DNA of 64,000 nt from Rhizophagus irregularis. Lineage: Eukaryota > Glomeromycota > Glomeromycetes > Glomerales > Glomeraceae. Location of the stretch: the NCBI RefSeq assembly GCF_026210795.1, contig NC_089445.1, forward strand, positions 2,790,001-2,854,000, in the 5' to 3' direction. The notes under the pieces were generated by a model. The model was not told the DNA's origin. It did no database searches and saw only the letters and a program-made list of their open reading frames with translations. The position numbers and the translations under genes were made by a program. Shown in pieces: positions 23,489 through 34,512 of this stretch (within the stretch, counting starts at the first letter, position 1; each line of letters starts with the position of its first letter).

Positions 23489-23494
23489 GTGTAG

Positions 23495-26450
23495 TCATTG
23501 TTGATTTGGTGTTTTAGGTACTCTTTGTCTTTGAAATGCTTTCTTAACTTCCATACTATATTTAGGTGCTGCTGCTACTAATTGTGCAAAATTAATATTG
23601 GGTTTTATATTTTCCAAATCGCTTACTATATCATAATCTTGTGCATCAGTTTCGAATCTACTAGGTTTAATTTGAAATTTTCCTTCCCCTTTTCTAACAT
23701 ATGGTCTTCTAACTCTCTCAGTCATCTCTATATCATTGTTTACTGGTTGTCTTTTAATAATTGGATCTCTATTAGGTAATGTTTTATTACCTACTAATAA
23801 GGTTGCTTGTCTAAACCTCTTCAAAATCCTACGATTAGTTTCATCAAAATTTTACTATAGATTTATTATAGTTTCGGCAGAGTTTCAGCAGTTTCGGCAT
23901 TTATAATAAGTTTCGGCAGTTTCGCCTTTCTCCAAAGTTTTGCCAGTTTTTTAATATAACTTTAATATAGTTTCGGCAGAATTTTGCTTTTTGGCGAAAC
24001 GCCATCTTGCCTAAACCCCTAGGTTTCGGCAAGCAACCTTACCTACTAATGGGTTGTTTCTTACTTGACTCCTAGTTGTCCTTTCTGCTGGGTAATATTC
24101 ATTATCTTGATAATATAACTCATTTTGGGATTCTTTATCAAGATAAAAATATTGTTGATAATCATAATCAAAGTAATAGTATAATCCTGTTTCATCGTCA
24201 TAATGATAGTCTTGATTATCATCTTTCATATCAATCACATTATATTGTCGAGTATTTTCTCTACAAAATCTGGCAGTATGTCCTAATTTACCACAATTAT
24301 AGCAGTTAACTCTACTCCAATCTATTGGTGGTCTTTGTTGAAATTGGGGCCTATTCGTTTGACGTCTTGGTGGTCTAAATTGGGTTTTTGAGTGTTATTA
24401 TTATTATTCATCTCATTTTTAATACTTAATATTTCTTTCTCTAATTTAGCAATTTTTAATTCTTCCAATTGTTTAGCCAAGTTATCTACTTCATTTGTAA
24501 TATTATTATTATTAGCTATAACAGTTGGGGTTTTACTTGTTGAGCTTTCATTTATATTTAAATTGGGAATTCCCATTTCTTGTAACATCAAATTATTACC
24601 TGCTTCTATACTTTTTGCTCTAGTAATTGCATTAACTAAAGTATCTGGATTCCCTTCAAATGTCCTTCCAGCGACTATAGGATTTAACCTTTGTATAAAA
24701 TAATTTACTCTAAATCTTTCATGTAAATCACCAGCTTCTGGTGCTACTCTTTTTAATAATTTACTAAATCTTGCCGCATATTCTCTCACTTTCTCTCCAT
24801 CTTTTTGTTTAATAGATTGTAACTCCCTTGTCCATTGTTGTTGTCTGACAGGACTGGCATATTTACTTTTCATTTCATATGCTAAACTAGTATTATCGTT
24901 TGCATTATCAAAACCAGCTAGATTTCTTAAAGCAACTGTTCCTTCTAACCAGTCTGCTGCTTCTTCTCTTAAACATGGTTTTGCTCTTACTAATTTTGCT
25001 GCTTGATCATCAACATACCCGTTTCCTGCATATACATTATTGAAATCTCTGATCCAATCATTAGCATCTTGATCTCCTCCATAAAAGAGTGGTAATTCTG
25101 CTATTTTAGCAGCTCTGTGGATGGGGTTTATCATGTTTGTCAAAGTGGCATTAATTGTATTAGCTGGGGCTGTATTCAAGGCTACTCCTGGATCTATCCC
25201 TAGTAAGAGGGTGTTCATTACAGTTCTAATATTTTCTCTTATTTCATTCCTAGTAGCTGCCATTATTAGTGGTGGACTATTACTTCTAGTTGAATTTCCT
25301 GAAGTTGGGGTATTTGTTCTTGTATTATGTGTACTATTATTTTCTGTTGTATTATTACTTGAATTTTCTGATTCTTCAGAACTTGAGGGATTTAGTGAGG
25401 TTTTTATAACATTTTCATCTTCATCAGATGAAAATTCATCATGTGACTCCTCAATTTGGTGTTCACTTATCCATCTATCCAATATTGTTTTTAACACGTC
25501 ATTACTTTCTCCTTCATTTTCAATATAAGTCTCTATAAACCCTTTTAAATATATTTGTGCTGGGTTGTATCCTAATGTGAATATTATTCTCATCAAGTCT
25601 TCTTTCTCTATTTGTATTCCTCTTTCTTGTAATATTTCAATTATTATATTATATTCGTCATTTTCTTCTTTCAAATTTGGGTTTTCTATCACAATTTCTC
25701 CTTTAAATCCATTAGTTGTTAGTAATTGGGTTTCTATAGCATTTGTGAGGTAATCACTCTTCCATGGTTGGTGATAATAAGTGTCCTTTTTGTGAAATTT
25801 TATGCTCTTTTGTAATTCTCTAATTTTATTCCTATTTACTCTAATTTTCTCTCCTAAATATAATATATCTCTAAATATTCTTAATGTCTCAACTTGATTG
25901 AATAAATCATATGCTGTAGTTTCTAAAGTTATCCAATTCCAAAATTCTGTAAATCTATGATTTAATTCTCTATCATCTATTATATAACCATATTTTTGTA
26001 GTTCACATATTTCCTGTAAAGTTTCATAGAGTTGGGCTTTATTATCTACGAAATAAATACTTCCTTCTTCATTATAATTATAACAATTTTGTTTAATTTC
26101 CCATATAATGTAAATTAAACCTTCTAGCTTATAGTGGGGTTTTCCTCTATAACTAATTGACCATATAAGATTTGTTGCTTCTCTTGTAATCTTATCTTTA
26201 TTACTCTCTATTATTTCTCCAAAAGAAATTATTGTTTAGATGTATAACTATCTTCGTAAATTTGGGTCTCTATTCCACATAAAATTTCCCAGAATTTTAA
26301 AAATTCTTTTATTATATTCTCCTGTATTATTGCTATTGAATAACATCTTCTACACGCAAAGTTTAAAACTGGGTTTTCCACACGTGAAGTATGTTTTTAT
26401 GTATTATGCAATGTCCTATGTTGTAACCAATGATCATATATATCTGACAT
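23495..26450 (-). pseudogene. Gag of the large Ty3 element (frameshifted, MITE-interrupted)
   Basis: The frame can be followed from an ATG at 26450 (MSDIYDHWLQHRTL), past an in-frame TAA and a frameshift near 26230. A long open frame then runs to 24322. It includes the retrotransposon gag domain (IAELPLFYGGDQDANDWIRDF, EEAADWLEG, FSKLLKRVAPEAGDL, YFIQRLNPIV). A further frameshift near 24390 precedes the zinc knuckle CYNCGKLGHTARFC (24263-24304), followed by a Tyr/Asp-rich region. A 242 bp element at 23799-24040 interrupts the C-terminal part, which ends at 23495. It would form the capsid-like particle and bind RNA. At least one nonsense codon, two frameshifts and one insertion are present. 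Confidence 0.8.
23799..24040. mobile_element. 242 bp MITE D, AAGGTTGCTTG ends, 10 bp duplication
   Basis: The ends AAGGTTGCTTGTCTAAACC and GGTTTCGGCAAGCAACCTT are inverted repeats. The 10 bp duplication ACCTACTAAT (23789-23798, 24041-24050) suggests a Mutator-like element (9-11 bp). The interior repeats TTTCGGCAG. Removal restores the gag frame. A longer relative lies at 6775-7135. Confidence 0.88.
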
Positions 26451-26493
26451 CTTATTTTTTATAAAATTTTCAGAGTTGGGGTTTATGATATAT

Positions 26494-26805
26494 TTATACT
26501 TTTAAATTATTTTGATATTTCTTTTTGGTTTTTAACTCTGTTTTTATATTAATTATTCTTTTAATTATACTCTCTTTTATGTCCATTAGAGTCTCGTAAT
26601 CTCTTCTAATTTTTCTTTCATATTTTCTTAAATCTCTTTCTAATCTTATTTCTTTCTCAAAATCTTCTTCAGTTGGTTCAAGTTTTCTCCTAATTTCAAT
26701 TATTTTGTCCTTGTAATAAAATATGGGCCTACGTAATGATTTTTCTTGATATAGACATTCGTGATATGCTTTTACTAAAAATTCTTTTTGTTGTTTGATA
26801 TCCAT
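26494..26805 (-). CDS. Small charged helical ORF upstream of gag
   Basis: 103 residues from an ATG at 26805, intact. It is almost entirely charged helix (DFEKEIRLERDLRKYERKIR...), probably coiled coil. No domain recognised. It is on the same strand as gag-pol, in the 5' part of the Ty3 element, so it is probably an accessory ORF. Confidence 0.5.
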   Translation of the reverse strand: MDIKQQKEFLVKAYHECLYQEKSLRRPIFYYKDKIIEIRRKLEPTEEDFEKEIRLERDLRKYERKIRRDYETLMDIKESIIKRIINIKTELKTKKKYQNNLKV

Positions 26806-26879
26806 AATTTAATTTGTTAAATTGGGGTTATATTCAATTCATTATATTAAGTTGGGGTTTTTATGGTATTTATAGCTTT

Positions 26880-27458
26880 TTAGTGATTTTCAAACATTTG
26901 TTCAGTCTGATTTAAACAATATTCTTCATACTCTTTATCAATTTCAATTTGATTATAGCATATGCAATGTATTTTATTACAACATGGGTATGGTATTGGT
27001 GACATTGCTCTCTCTTCTCTTTCAAAGTCATTATCACTTAAATTTTCGTTACTATCATTCTCTGATTCAGTTGGGGTTTCATCTTCACTATCCTCATAAT
27101 CACTATCTAAGTCGATTTCATCATATTCTAATTGGGTATTACATTGTATGATTTTATAAGATATCTCTTCATTAAATTCTCTAATTCTTTTATCGATTTT
27201 TCCAAGACTTAATTCATAAGTTTGAATTTCATTTTCCATACATCTTTCTTTAAATTGTTCTATCCGACTTAAAGGTTTGGGCTTTTCTTGTAATTTTAAC
27301 CATCTTTCTCTGATTCTATCAGCCATTTTACCTAATATTTTTATATCCTCCATTGTCATTCCATACATCTTGGTGAGGTAGTTTCGTTGAGCTTTAATCA
27401 TATCTCTATCTTCATCTTTAAGTATAACTTGATTATGGTAGTTTCTAATTGTTATCAT
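26880..27458 (-). CDS. First ORF of the Ty3 element: charged protein with acidic tail and CCxxxHCxC motif
   Basis: 192 residues from an ATG at 27458, intact. The N-terminal 110 residues are Lys/Arg/Glu-rich helix (MYGMTMEDIKILGKMADRIR, IEQFKERCMENEIQ). An acidic stretch follows (DEIDLDSDYEDSEDETPTES). The end carries PCCNKIHCICYNQIEI, a possible small metal site. It is the first ORF after the 5' LTR leader. No family recognised. Confidence 0.5.
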   Translation of the reverse strand: MITIRNYHNQVILKDEDRDMIKAQRNYLTKMYGMTMEDIKILGKMADRIRERWLKLQEKPKPLSRIEQFKERCMENEIQTYELSLGKIDKRIREFNEEISYKIIQCNTQLEYDEIDLDSDYEDSEDETPTESENDSNENLSDNDFEREERAMSPIPYPCCNKIHCICYNQIEIDKEYEEYCLNQTEQMFENH

Positions 27459-27459
27459 T

Positions 27460-28588
27460 TTATCTCAAATTATAACGATAATAAATTTTATCAAAAATTA
27501 TTTTCAATATCTCACAAATAAGGATGATATATACTGCAAATGAGTATCTTGATATTATTATTTTTGTTAATAAGAGTATTTCTTCAATCATTTGAATGAT
27601 CTTTCAGTTGGTAATTTTGGCATTCCTTTTATAGACAATTCGGATATTTTATCGGGTATCTTACTAAAATTTTTAGATAGCTCCCGCCATCATTTCTTTC
27701 TTTAAAGGTGGGTTTTATATCTCAGTTTCTTTGGGTTTCAAAGGTGGGCTTTATCTACGAATTTGGGCTTAAAGCTTGGGTTTTATTTATATTTTATTGT
27801 GCTTAGAAGTGGGTTTTCAACTCATAAATTGGGATCTTTATATGGATTTTACCATTCTTTTGGGATTTTAATACATCATTTTGTGCTTTAGAATTGGTCT
27901 TTAATCATCAGTCAACATTGGATTTAATATAGGGATTTTAAATTGGGATTTTTACTTTCGTTTAATACACAATTTTGGGGCTTAAAAATTGGATTTTATC
28001 ACTCTCTTTATTAAATTTAGGTTTTTACGAAATAACTCTTTATTTCTCTATCCATTTAACGTATTCCAACTCATACTTACTCATAATTTAATCTATTTAC
28101 CCATTCTTGTAGGTTCAGTTACGCATCTCCAGGATGCTTTCAGTAAGGAGAAGTTACACTCTCGTCAGAGTCTAATTATTCCCATTCCTATCTGAAGAGT
28201 TATACCTGCAAGAATAAAATCTAAATTATTAACATAGGTAACAATACTTAACCATGCGATACAGAGGCCTTGTCGGATATAACGCTTCATTCGTGGTTGC
28301 TTAGATTCCTAGTCGTTAATACATGTATGAAGACATGTCTAAAAATTTAAGTCCAGGTAATACTCTGTAAAGGGTTGGAGTGAGTTCTTTTCTTCTTTCT
28401 TCTTTTTACTGTCAAATAATTCCTAGGACCGCTATTTGGGTTTTCTCCTTGGTTCTAATAAATTTCCATTCCTTCCAAGAGGGTATTTACTATATGCCGA
28501 TAGTAAAAGGCTATTTATTAGGTATTATTCAACAAGTTTTTCTATTGTATGTAGACAATAGAAGGTGATTCTCAGAGCATGCACTATT
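27460..28588 (-). other. 5' leader of the Ty3 element
   Basis: About 1.1 kb without a convincing ORF between the first ORF and the 5' LTR. On the plus strand it is rich in GGGTTTTA/GGGCTTTA-type runs (CCC runs on the element's own strand), as is the coding part. I could not identify a standard TGG primer-binding site next to the LTR at 28588. Confidence 0.4.
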
Positions 28589-28917
28589 TGTAATGACAGC
28601 TTCTGCCACTCTGTCGCCACAAGAATTTCGTCTCTCTCATAAAGTCATAAAATTTGTAATTTAATAAAAAGTTTATTCTTTATTATGTAAGAATATGTTA
28701 TTATAACACAGTTATTTATTAAATATAAAATAATATAATCATAAAATTCCGTCAGAACATTATAAAATAATTATAATAATTAAAATGATAGTTTTTATTA
28801 AAAGAATTAAAAGAGATTAAAAGAATCTGAAAGGAACTAAAAGAAACGAAAAAAAGAACTAAAAAGAAACGGAAAGGAATTTCCCAAGAAAAGGAACTGC
28901 TAATACTTAGTGCTCTA

Positions 28918-30400
28918 CACGAGCCAAGCTGGCTCATGAGCTGGCTCAAGCTTTTTAAGCTGAGCCAAGCCAAGCCATGATTAAATTGGCTTGGTGGCTC
29001 ACGAGCCAGCTTGAAAGAGCTCGAACTAGTTATTAGGCTCAACTTAAAAAGCTCGAGCCTGTAACAGACTTGGCTCAAAAAGCTCGAGCTGACTCACGAG
29101 CCAAACGAGCTATTATACAAAAAACGTTGCAAAACATTTTTATATAATAATGCATGCATAAATGAAACGTTTTCACAACTTTTTTTCATTGTTTATTAAA
29201 GAACATTGCAAAAACGTTTATTTAAGTTTTTACATGTAAAATTGAAAAAAAAAACGCCGGAACTAATGATTCCGGCGTTTTTACATGTAAAATTGAAAAA
29301 AAAACGCCGGAACTAATAGTTTCAGCATTTTTACATGTAAAATTGAAAAAAAAATGCCAGAACTAATGATTCCGGCGTTTTTATATGTAAAATTGAAAAA
29401 AAATGCCAGAACTAATAGTTTCGGCGTTTTACATGTAAAATCAAAAAAAAACCGCCGAAACTGATAATTCCGGCATTTTTACATGTAAAATCAAAAAAAA
29501 ACCGCTAAAACTGATAATTCTGACGTTTTTACATGTAAAATCAAAAAAAATGCTGGAACTAATGATTCTGGCGGTTTTACATATAAAATTGAAAAAAAAT
29601 GCCGAAACTAATAGTTTCGGCGGTTTTACATGTAAAATCAAAAAGAAAAATGCCAGAACTAATTATTCCAGCATTTTTACATGTACAATCGAAAAAAAAA
29701 TGCCGAAACTATCTGTTTCGGCGTTTTTACATGTAAAATTAAAAGAAATACACTGAAACTATCAGTTTCGGCATTTTAATATATAAAACCAAAAAGAAAT
29801 ACGCCGGAACTAATTATTCTGGCGTTTTTACATGTAAAATCGAAAAAAACGCCAAAACTATCAGTTTCGGCATTTTTACATGTAAAACCAAAAGGAAATA
29901 CGCCAGAACCAATTATTCCGGCACTTTTACATGTAAAATCAAAAAAATGCCAAAACTATCAGTTTCGGCGTTTTTACATGTAAAATCAAAAAAAAATGCC
30001 GAAACTATCAGTTTCGGCGTTTTTACATGTAAAACCAAAAGGAAATACGCTAGAACTAATTATTCCAGCGTTTTTACATGTAAAATCGAAAAAAAAACGC
30101 TGAAACTATCAGTTTCAGCGTTTTTACATGTAAAATCAAAAGGAAAAATGCTGAAACAAATAGTTTCGGCGTTTTATATAAATTAAAGTAAAAACATTGC
30201 GAAAACGTTTTTATGATAAAGCTCAAGCCAGCTCGAGCCCAGCTTGCTCAAGCCAGGATTTTTACGGTCAGTTTACCGAACTGAGCTCCCAGCCAAGATT
30301 TTTTGTGGCTCAGCTCATTTCAGGCTTGGCTTGGTGCAGATCTTCAAGCCGAGCCAAGCCAGACTGTAGCTCGGCTCGAGCCGGCTCATGTAGAGCACTA
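28918..30400. mobile_element. hAT-type MITE C (TAGTGCTC tip, GAGCC arrays)
   Basis: The ends are TAGTGCTCTACA and its complement. The 8 bp duplication CTAATACT flanks it (28910-28917, 30401-30408). The subterminal zones are GAGCC/GGCTC and AAGCC arrays. The centre is a long tandem array of hairpin units (29236-30175). ORFs across it are repeat artefacts. Confidence 0.9.
29236..30175. repeat. Tandem array of about 18 hairpin units inside MITE C
   Basis: The unit is about 50 bp: TTTTTACATGTAAAAT, an A-run, then a palindrome such as GCCGAAACTATCAGTTTCGGC. Loop and arm bases vary between units, but the two arms often vary together (GCCGGAACTAATGATTCCGGC, GCTGAAACTATCAGTTTCAGC), as if pairing were kept. 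Confidence 0.9.
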
Positions 30401-30642
30401 CTAATACTAAGTTAAAAAGTTGGGGTTTATATAATAATTTACATGTTGATTTTTTGATCAACGTAAATAATAATAAATTAATTGTAACTTATTACATCAT
30501 TATTACTATTAGGATGATCTTCATTTCCGATCCAAATTACTTCAGACTATTAATATTACACAAAATATAGACGATCCCTATAATTCCAAAATACTCCATT
30601 ATTTAAATTAAAGTTAATTCTGGAATTATGGCACTACAGTAC

Positions 30643-33076
30643 TACACTTGATACATATGGGCGACATTCTGAATACCCAGTATTTTTAACGCTTGCTAAT
30701 ATTTCTAATTGGTGCCAGAATTTGCCTGATGCAAAGGTTTTTGTTTGCTTTTTACCACAATTGAATACTAGAGATGGTAAACTTCGAGAATCTAAGAAAT
30801 TTAAACAATACAAGCAAAATTTGAAACAATGTGCTCTGAAATATTTGCTAAATCCACTTCTTCGGAAAGAAGGCATCTACTTGGCAATAAATGGAAAAGT
30901 AGAACATTTTATTCTACATATATCTACTATATTAGCTGATATGTTAGAGGCACAAAGTATTTGCTGTACTTACAAATCATATTGTACAACATGTCCTTGC
31001 TACAAATGTCTTATACTGGGAGACTAATTAAATAATATGCATGTTAATGTAAATTCTATCATTTTACGAACCCATGAAAATATGAGTGCAGTTGTTTTAT
31101 CACATGATGCCGCAAAATATTCCATTCATGAATATGAAAACTTTTTCTGGAAATTTAGGTAAAATATTAAATAATTAATTTATATTTGATTTAAAAAATA
31201 ATCCTATCTAAATTAATATAATTTATTTACTTTAGAATGATGAATATTTATGATGTAGTGGCATTAGACCGTATGCATCTGCAAGAAATTGGTTTATTTC
31301 CATATATGCTTGACTTTACAAGAGAAATGATTATGTATTAATCTGGTAATCAAATTATTACCAAAATGGATGTTCAGTTAGCCACTATTACGCCATTTAG
31401 TGAATTAAGAATATTGCATAATGGATATCAACAAGGGGCAAAATAGTGGCAAAATTTACTGGAGTAGAAATGCGTGATGTTATGAAAATAATTATATTTG
31501 TACTAGATGAGCTTTATACAAATAATGATATAATTAGACATCGAAATGATACAGAAAATACGTTACATGAGTTCGTTGATTGTAAAAAATTAATTCAATG
31601 TTTTATAAAATTTGTTAAAATGTACATAAGACCGCACCAATTCAATTTTTCGTTTAACATAACCCCCTCCCCCTGTTTTTGGATTTTTTATGTAAAAAAA
31701 ATACATGTAATTTAGGCCGGAATTATACAAATCTTTAAGTCTTGGCCGGAATTATCATCCAAAATTTTTGCTCACTCTTTTGGTCAAAATTTTGGCCAAT
31801 ATTAATGGTAATTTTGGTCATGTATTGTATTTTATGTATTATTTTTTGTCTTCCCCCCCCTTAGATTGGGGCCCCTATGTTATGTTAAACAAAGAATTGG
31901 CTTGGAGCAGCCTAACATTTAGAAAAGAAAAATTTAATGAAGATGAATTAAATGAGTTTAAGGTAATTCTTTAATTATCATTAAGTTGTAATTTAATTTA
32001 TTTAATTTATTTAATCTCAGTTTCTCTTATATTGATATAGCAAGAAATTATTAGATGGTCAGATAATTTTGTCAAATTATTTAAGACATTTTCACGAAGT
32101 GAACTTCGCCTACCAAAATTTCACATATGGCGATATCATACTATTCAAACTATTAAACGTTATGGTGCAATTAATGGACTAACGACTGAGACTTATAAAA
32201 CATTACATAAGAATTGGGTTAAAAACCCATATAGAATATCTAATAAAAAAAATGTTCTTGATCAAATCATTAAAACTGTAAGTTATAATAATTATTTTAT
32301 ATATTTTTATTTATTGTTTTTAATGTCAAAAAATAAAATGGTTTTTATATTTAGATTCGTCGGCAAATAATTATAACTAATGAATTAAAAAAACCAACTA
32401 TGTTAAAGTTAGATTGTATGTGATCTTTATTATGAAAACTATCTATTAGTGAATTGGATAATCTTGAACAAAAATTAAAGCATGAAAAAGATATAGATAG
32501 TTTATGTATTGAAGGAATACAAAATTTAATTTTAATTTATTGTCTAGATGCATTTTTAGATGAAAAATCAAATATTTTAGAAAATGATAATATTAACTTA
32601 AAAATTTATGCATCTGGAATATTAACAAATGGCGAAATAGTATATGCAACTAGTAGATTTTATGGACGACCTAAATTTAGTGATATTGCAATTGCAATGG
32701 ATGATGCTGATTATTTAACAGACAATGGAATATGTTATGGAAAAGTAAGTTATATTAAAATTTATATTTTTTTAATTTTATATTTTTACTTTTAACTGAA
32801 GTTTACTAATTACTATGATATTTGTCATTATAATTATTATAAATTTAGATTTTAATGTTAGCTGAAATTATATTATCTTCTTCAACTTTACCAATTGCAC
32901 TAATACATTGGTATGATTATTATTCTAAACGATATCCTAAAAAGTATGAGTGTCCACACTTAAAATTTGTAAATAGTTATGATGTAGTTCCCTTTAATTC
33001 AATTGTAGGATTAGTACATATAGTAAAACGTTTTAATTATCAAAATGAATTTTTTGTAAATAAATTCTACTTTTAA
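30643..33076 (+). pseudogene. Plavaka/KDZ-like transposase, copy 2, 3' half
   Basis: Continues the gene at 12386 after the Ty3 insertion: TTLDTYGRHSEYPVFLTLANISNW, a CPCYKC block (31000), LDRMHLQEIGLF (31265; other copies read PDRMHH.DLGLF), a region broken by a small insertion at about 31637-31900, KRYGAINGLTTETYKTLHKNW (32155), and the C-terminus CPHLKFVNSYDVVPFNS..QNEFFVNKFYF ending at 33076. Introns occur at about 31160-31235, 31962-32040, 32279-32355 and 32740-32850. Lesions: in-frame stops near 31024, 31340 and 31444. The DRMHLQEIGLF variant may already be inactive. Confidence 0.72.
31637..31900. mobile_element. Short non-autonomous insertion in transposase copy 2
   Basis: The left part CCAATTC..GTTTAACATAAC mirrors the right part GTTATGTTAAAC..GAATTGG. 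C-runs and GGCCGGAATT/TTTTGGCC motifs lie inside. It interrupts the coding block between KMYI and LTFRKEKF. Exact ends and target duplication are not resolved. Confidence 0.5.
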
Positions 33077-33394
33077 TAAATATTACTTTATTAATTACTA
33101 TAACTCTATAAGTAAAATATATAATATTATTTAAAATTAATAATTAGTAATTAAAGATTTATTTAATAAAAGTTTTTTAAAAATCCTTAAGAATTCTTAT
33201 AAATAATATTTCTAAAAATCCTTAAAGATAAAACATTTAAAAATCCTTAAGGAATCTATTATTTTATAGAATCCCTAAAGATCTTTAAAAATTATTAAAG
33301 AATCTTTAAAGATTTTATAAATTTAAAAATCTTTAAGGATTCTTTAATAATTTTAGGAATCTCTAAGGATCCTAATACTAAAAAACTTACTGAT

Positions 33395-34512
33395 GATGAA
33401 ACAGATAAAATCGATATAGAAGGAATTGATATAGATACTTCTGAAAAGCTTGCATCTGATCCAAATGCCTTGGAGAAGTTCTTGGTAAATATATATAATC
33501 CAGCTAATAAGTCACAAGTATAGGAGAAACCTGCTGAGAAAAAACCCGCATCTGTTATCAAAGAGTAATCAGTTGCCAAAAAGGCTCTTCCACCAGTACC
33601 ACTCAAGCCCGATTGCTTAAAGGTAAAACCCGCACCTATCATCAATGAGGACCCTATTCCTGAGGAATCTCCAGCTCCCATAGAGTCAGACACTGATGAA
33701 ATTATAGACAGTTTCTTAGACTGTTATCTATCTAATGAGAAATCTGACCAAGAAAATGAGCCGCCTGCTGAGGAACCTGCACTTGAAGCTGATGATGACT
33801 ACGAGTCTACGACATCTTAGATGACTTGCTATCTGACTCAAATCCTATAACCACGAATCTAACTCATAAACAACAACTCGAATCTCCTGCATCTGTCACT
33901 AAATCTGATCTAGAACCAGTTCCCAAAGAATAACCTATCCCAGAACCTGACATAGAACCAGAAATTGACCAGGATCCCGAACTAAAGGAAGGTACTCAAG
34001 CACACCGGGCTTGGCAAGAAAGGCGCTGATGGGATTGTAAGCCATGGGTCAAGAATTCAAAGAACCAGGTCTTCAATGATCTCTATAATACAGGTAAGGA
34101 ATTATGGGTTAAATACCAAGACACATTGGACGAGTATGATTGGAATATACTTGTGTTTGAAATAAAAGAATGTTCCACAGCACATGTTGAGGATGAGTAC
34201 CAGTACTACCTTAGGGAAGTAGTAAACCATTTCAAGAACTGGATTGAATATAATGGGGATTTACCTAAAGCACCCAGTCGTAAAGAACTTGCAAATATAA
34301 CAAGAACATACAAAGAGGATCATGATGCCGAGATTATCCCTACCCTCTCTGGTTATGAAACTATAAAGATGAACCGAAAGGATAAGGGTAAGGCATGAGA
34401 GATCCCAGAAGAGCATCCAAAGACTGATATGGAATGCCAGTGGGAAGCTGCTAATGGACTTGTAGACAAATTGGATATTAATGAGGCCTGTGATATGATT
34501 GACTCCATTTAA
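33395..34512 (+). pseudogene. Displaced C-terminal part of the SF3-helicase ORF / acidic ORF of the PolB element
   Basis: Reads in frame from the helicase fragment when the transposon is removed. It begins DETDKIDIEGIDIDTSEKL, then becomes Pro/Glu/Asp-rich. After a frameshift (about 33815) it reaches a structured segment (WNILVFEIKECSTAHVEDEY, FKNWIEYNGDLPKAPSRKEL) and ends near 34512. Nonsense codons include a TAG and a TAA early on and TGAs at 34027 and 34396. Whether this was one long protein with the helicase or a fusion of two ORFs is open. No known domain is recognised in the C-terminal segment. Confidence 0.5.

Larger units (their letters stand above)
13502..30638 (-). mobile_element. 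Large Ty3 (gypsy)-type LTR retrotransposon on the minus strand
   Basis: It is bounded by LTRs with TG..CA ends and a 4 bp duplication GTAC (13498-13501, 30639-30642). Removal restores the transposase frame of copy 2. Gene order on the minus strand is 5' LTR, two accessory ORFs, gag, protease, RT-RNase H, a Cys-rich/coiled-coil ORF, a thymidylate-kinase-like ORF, integrase, polypurine tract (AAGGGGGAGGAAAG, next to 14777) and 3' LTR. The internal region is 13.8 kb, more than twice the usual Ty3 size, mainly because of extra ORFs. Four MITEs are nested in it. Several genes carry one or two lesions, so this copy is probably not autonomous. Confidence 0.88.
28589..30638 (-). repeat. 5' LTR of the Ty3 element (contains hAT MITE C)
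   Basis: Starts TGTAATGACAG and ends GGCACTACA on the plus strand. About 560 bp without the MITE, nearly identical to the 3' LTR. Followed at 30639 by the duplication GTAC. Confidence 0.88.
9901..33392. mobile_element. Plavaka-like DNA transposon 2, with a Ty3 element nested inside
   Basis: The ends are CAGTAAGTTTTTTAGTATTA and its exact complement, with the duplication AT on each side (9899-9900, 33393-33394). The inverted ends run on for about 200 bp as degenerate repeats of CCTTAAGGAATC-like motifs. Without the Ty3 insertion it is about 6.35 kb. It holds two divergent genes: an accessory gene on the minus strand (10191-11732) whose 3' end faces the left terminus, and a transposase on the plus strand (12386-33076) whose 3' end faces the right terminus. 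It interrupts the SF3-helicase ORF in a way that is restored in frame on removal. Confidence 0.85.

Noticed and set aside
19758-25753. Several plus-strand ORFs with hydrophobic character
   Set aside because: Antisense shadows of the minus-strand Ty3 genes.
29236-30190. CRISPR-like regular array
   Set aside because: The units are contiguous hairpin repeats inside a hAT MITE in a eukaryotic genome, without distinct spacers or cas genes.
29441-30415. ORFs made of repeated CKTK/FTCK units
   Set aside because: Translation of the MITE tandem array; periodic and without independent support.
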